Source of the DNA: HXMU1420-2 sp034670145
GTDB taxonomy: Bacteria > Pseudomonadota > Alphaproteobacteria > Rhodobacterales > Rhodobacteraceae
Direction: 5' to 3'
Assembly (NCBI GenBank): GCA_034670145.1
Contig: JAXMOA010000007.1
Location: 186,001-250,000, forward strand
Length of the DNA stretch: 64,000 nucleotides
Positions 61,677-64,000 of this stretch are shown here, one piece after another. Made by a program: the position numbers and the translations under genes. The notes beneath the pieces were generated by a model, which did no database searches, was not told where the DNA came from, and saw only the letters and a program-made list of their open reading frames with translations. Positions within the stretch are counted from its first letter, which is position 1, and each line of letters starts with the position of its first letter.

Positions 61677-63020
61677 ATGGCAAACAAAGGATCAGACAAA
61701 GGCGCTTCCGACGACCTCCGTCGCCGGCTTCTTCGCAGCACTGATTTCGGCCCGGCACTCCGGGTCGGTGTTGTGGCCGTTCTGTTTCTGGCAACGGCTG
61801 TCACTGTCGGCGCGGCCTACCTTCCGTTCGAAGGCGCGGTAATCGCGCAAGGCAAACTCGAAGCACGCGGCCAGAATCAGATTGTTCAGCATCTCGAAGG
61901 CGGCATCGTCTCTGAAATCCTCGTCAAGGACGGCCAGGAGGTTCAGCGCGGCGACGTATTGATCCGCCTTGACACGACCAAAGCCAATTCCGACCTGCAA
62001 CGCCTCCACGCCGAACTCAACGCGGGCGCCGCGCGCCTTGCGGTTCTGCTGGCCGAACGCAATAGCCTCGACAAGATCACATATCCGTCCTGGCTGCTGG
62101 ATCAGGCTGAGACCGACACAGCAATCGCCGATCTTCTGGCCGACCAGGACGCAGAGTTTCAGGCCCGCCTTGAAAAGAAGTCGATCGAAGTCGAGCTGCT
62201 GCAACGCCAGATTGATGCGGGTGAACAGGAACTCTTCGGCATCAAATCACAAATCGAGTCTCTCGGTCGCGAAAAAGGCCTGCTGGACGAAGAGCTCGCC
62301 GCCATCGACGAACTTCGGCTGAAACAGCTCATCGACCGGTCCCGCATCTACAACATGCGCCGGGAACAGGTGAAGGTCGAAGGCCAGCTTGCCGCTGCCA
62401 ACTCGGCCATCGGGGAAACAGAACAGAAGATCCTCGGCTATCATCAACAGGTCATCTCCCTTGAAAAAGACCGCGTAGAGCTGGCCGCCGAGCAGGTCGG
62501 CGTCCTGCGCGTCGAAATCGCAAAGTTCCGCGCCGAAATCGAGGCGACCCGCGATGTGATCAAACGCAGCGAAGTGTTGTCGCCCGTCGACGGCGTTGTC
62601 GTCTCGGTCAAGGTGAACACAATCGGCGCCGTCCTTTACGAAGGCGGCGAAGTTGCAGAGCTTCTCCCGCAGCCGGCGGATCTGGTCGCCAAAGTGCGTG
62701 TTATGCCTGTGGATATTGATCGTATCCACGTTGGCCAGGAAGCATTTGTAAGAATGGAGGCGCTCGATATTCCCTTTGCGCCCTTGATGTCCGGGACACT
62801 TGAATATGTCTCGGCGGATCGACTCCTTGATGAAGCGGAAGGAATCGAGTACTATGAAGCACGTGTCTCAAAGGTGATTTTACCTGACGATATTGGCGTT
62901 GACGGCCTTTATGCCGGCATGAACGTCGAGGCGTATATTAAAACCGGGTCTCGGACATTCTTTCAATACGTGTTTGAACCCATCGCAAAAAGTTTTGAAA
63001 GGAGCTTGCGAGAAAGGTAA
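61677..63020 (+). CDS. HlyD-family type I secretion periplasmic adaptor
   Basis: A 447-residue membrane fusion protein linking the ABC exporter to a TolC-type outer-membrane channel. A cytoplasmic N-terminus is followed by one membrane span (about 28-48), a lipoyl half-motif VQHLEGGIVSEILVKDGQEV near 70, a long alpha-helical hairpin (about 105-290), the second lipoyl half LSPVDGVVVSVKVNTIGAV and a C-terminal beta-barrel (PVDIDRIHVGQEAFVRMEAL). No TolC gene is in the window. It is 6 nt after the ABC gene, clearly cotranscribed. Confidence 0.95.
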   Translation: MANKGSDKGASDDLRRRLLRSTDFGPALRVGVVAVLFLATAVTVGAAYLPFEGAVIAQGKLEARGQNQIVQHLEGGIVSEILVKDGQEVQRGDVLIRLDTTKANSDLQRLHAELNAGAARLAVLLAERNSLDKITYPSWLLDQAETDTAIADLLADQDAEFQARLEKKSIEVELLQRQIDAGEQELFGIKSQIESLGREKGLLDEELAAIDELRLKQLIDRSRIYNMRREQVKVEGQLAAANSAIGETEQKILGYHQQVISLEKDRVELAAEQVGVLRVEIAKFRAEIEATRDVIKRSEVLSPVDGVVVSVKVNTIGAVLYEGGEVAELLPQPADLVAKVRVMPVDIDRIHVGQEAFVRMEALDIPFAPLMSGTLEYVSADRLLDEAEGIEYYEARVSKVILPDDIGVDGLYAGMNVEAYIKTGSRTFFQYVFEPIAKSFERSLRER

Positions 63021-63087
63021 TTTTGGGTAACGGTATCATGACCCAAAGGAAGTTGATCGTATTTCTACGATTCGAAGGAATATATTT

Positions 63088-63396
63088 GTGAACGAAAATC
63101 AAAAAAAACCCGACTACATCATCGATAACTCTGTGCCAGAGCAGTTTGGCGACAGCATCGTTTCGGTGTTTTATGACGGTGCTAACTTCCGTATCGAAGT
63201 TGGCGTTACACGGCTGGACCAACTCGGCGGTGGATCATCCACGATGCATCCGATCACGCGTTTGGTTCTGCCAATGCCCGCGGCAAACGACCTCCACAGA
63301 AAACTGACAGGTTTGTTCGGGCAACTGGAAGAACAGGGTGTGCTGAAACGGGCAGCCCAGGGTCCAGGTGGTGGCGCGCCAGATCGCACCAACTGA
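63088..63396 (+). CDS. 102-residue protein of unknown function in the secretion locus
   Basis: GTG start with GAAGGA upstream. No signal peptide or membrane span. VSVFYDGANFRIEVGVTRLD suggests beta-strands, then ITRLVLPMPAANDLHRKLTGLFGQLEEQG a strand and helix. The layout recalls DUF3467-type small proteins but I cannot assign a family. It sits between the adaptor gene (67 bp) and the tyrosine-rich gene, so it may be a cytoplasmic chaperone or regulator for the substrate (inference). Confidence 0.75.
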   Translation: MNENQKKPDYIIDNSVPEQFGDSIVSVFYDGANFRIEVGVTRLDQLGGGSSTMHPITRLVLPMPAANDLHRKLTGLFGQLEEQGVLKRAAQGPGGGAPDRTN

Positions 63397-63437
63397 CCGA
63401 CCCTAATAAGACATAGTAACGATCTGCATTTTAAGCG

Positions 63438-63470
63438 GCCTGCCAGAGGTTTTCCTAGTTTCTGGCAGGC
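63438..63470 (+). promoter_or_regulatory. hairpin upstream of the tyrosine-rich gene
   Basis: GCCTGCCAGA (63438-63447) pairs perfectly with TCTGGCAGGC (63461-63470) around a 13-nt loop, 40 nt before the next ATG and 41 nt after the preceding stop. With no T-run after it, it may be a leaky terminator, or an RNA-protecting structure that sets substrate mRNA level apart from the transporter mRNA. Confidence 0.5.
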
Positions 63471-63509
63471 GATTCAAACCGAGCTAGTCCAAATATATGG
63501 GGCCTCAAA

Positions 63510-64000
63510 ATGACAACATACTATTATTACTGGTACAATGGTACCGACATCTATTACGGTAGTACCTATGACTCCGACAACTCCCAGGGGTTGTATGACG
63601 GTTACATCTCCTACGTGACCGACGAGACCGGTGCTTCGGCCTACTACTACGTATATTCGTCCTCTTCCGGGAACGCATATGGCCTGGGCGAAGACTACGC
63701 CTACCACAACTACTACTATGATGGTGAAACAGGCCAGTACGACTACGATCTCTATTATACCTCGGCATATGGCTACACCTTCGGCTCGGGCATGATCGGG
63801 TCTTATGACTATGCTGACTTCGGCGATGGTGACATCACCGATGGCCTCTATGGCTATTATGGCTATTACGAAGCTGACGATACGCCGGATGACGCGACCT
63901 ACTACTACTACTGGTACAACGGGACCGACATCTACTACGGCGTCACCTATGACTCCGACAACTCCCAGGGTCTCTATGACGGGTACACCTACTATGTGAC
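63510..64000 (+). CDS. tyrosine-rich repeat protein, 3' end outside window
   Basis: The open frame runs 163 codons to the window edge with no stop. About 46 of 163 residues are Tyr; Asp, Gly, Ser and Thr make up most of the rest, and there is no Lys, Arg or Cys. Residues 4-36 and 131-163 match at 30 of 33 positions (YYYYWYNGTDIYYG, then TYDSDNSQGLYDGY), a 127-residue period; the two DNA copies differ at about nine synonymous codons. No N-terminal signal peptide, as expected for a type I substrate. The ribosome site is weak (GGGG). Not recognised as a known family. Confidence 0.8.
   Translation, partial: MTTYYYYWYNGTDIYYGSTYDSDNSQGLYDGYISYVTDETGASAYYYVYSSSSGNAYGLGEDYAYHNYYYDGETGQYDYDLYYTSAYGYTFGSGMIGSYDYADFGDGDITDGLYGYYGYYEADDTPDDATYYYYWYNGTDIYYGVTYDSDNSQGLYDGYTYYV

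Noticed and set aside
63505..63768. Arg/Ser-rich antisense frames under the tyrosine-rich gene
   Set aside because: They are the reverse reading of TAC/TAT and GAC codons; the sense frame has a repeat kept with synonymous changes, which shows it is the coding one.

Overview
The window reads as chromosomal DNA of a marine alphaproteobacterium of the roseobacter group (Rhodobacterales). The evidence is a moderately GC-rich sequence with dense operons and many ATGA/GTGA start-stop overlaps, a MipZ-type division ATPase, a DUF6455 protein beside an FNR-type box, Rhodobacterales-style DapA, Nth and RimM, and above all a clear DMSP lyase DddP. No rRNA, tRNA, phage, insertion sequence or CRISPR array was seen. 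The assignment rests on recognition of protein families, not on a database search.

Layout, left to right. 1-9.2 kb: SGNH hydrolase, exported cyclase-family hydrolase, dapA divergent from a soluble lytic transglycosylase, a DMT exporter overlapping mnmD, a divergent FAD oxidoreductase that may supply the other half of MnmC, and malonyl-CoA synthetase. 9.2-13.6 kb: a small catabolic island (ThDP enzyme, GntR/FCD regulator, Asp/Glu-racemase-family enzyme, VOC protein, FMN reductase). 13.7-21.2 kb: OmpA-like lipoprotein, Ada-type repair regulator, nth-adenosine kinase-GNAT operon, alkylsulfatase-like hydrolase, two GST-family proteins. 21.3-25 kb: an L-fucose-type sugar oxidation operon (aldo/keto reductase, lactonase, Fe-alcohol dehydrogenase) ending with a sulfotransferase. 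25-31.5 kb: MFS transporter, methyltransferase, NHL-repeat protein, RraA-like protein, and a tightly overlapped LysR-DMT-transglutaminase operon.

31.9-38.4 kb is the SRP/ribosome block: ffh, three tandem GNAT acetyltransferases, chorismate mutase, rpsP, rimM, a membrane protein, a sulfotransferase-like protein and trmD. Its usual partners rplS-rpmE lie 13 kb further on (51.6 kb). The interval holds a sugar-acid pair, purB, DUF6455/bioY around an FNR-type box, an alpha/beta hydrolase-OsmC fusion, an EEP phosphatase, dddP divergent from a DUF3445 haem N-demethylase-like gene, a lytic transglycosylase, and a cysteine-free OxyR-like regulator divergent from an SbtA-type bicarbonate transporter.

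52.3-59.1 kb: methyltransferase, LysR, mipZ, a 46-residue lipoprotein, a class III nucleotide cyclase, and maiA-fahA of tyrosine catabolism without hmgA in view. 59.4 kb to the end is the most unusual locus: a type I secretion ABC transporter with a degenerate nucleotide-binding domain and eight 24-bp repeats in its tail, its HlyD-family adaptor, a 102-residue protein of unknown function, and the start of a protein that is about 28% tyrosine with a 127-residue repeat and no Lys, Arg or Cys, cut off by the window edge. I infer a dedicated export system for a tyrosine-rich repeat protein.
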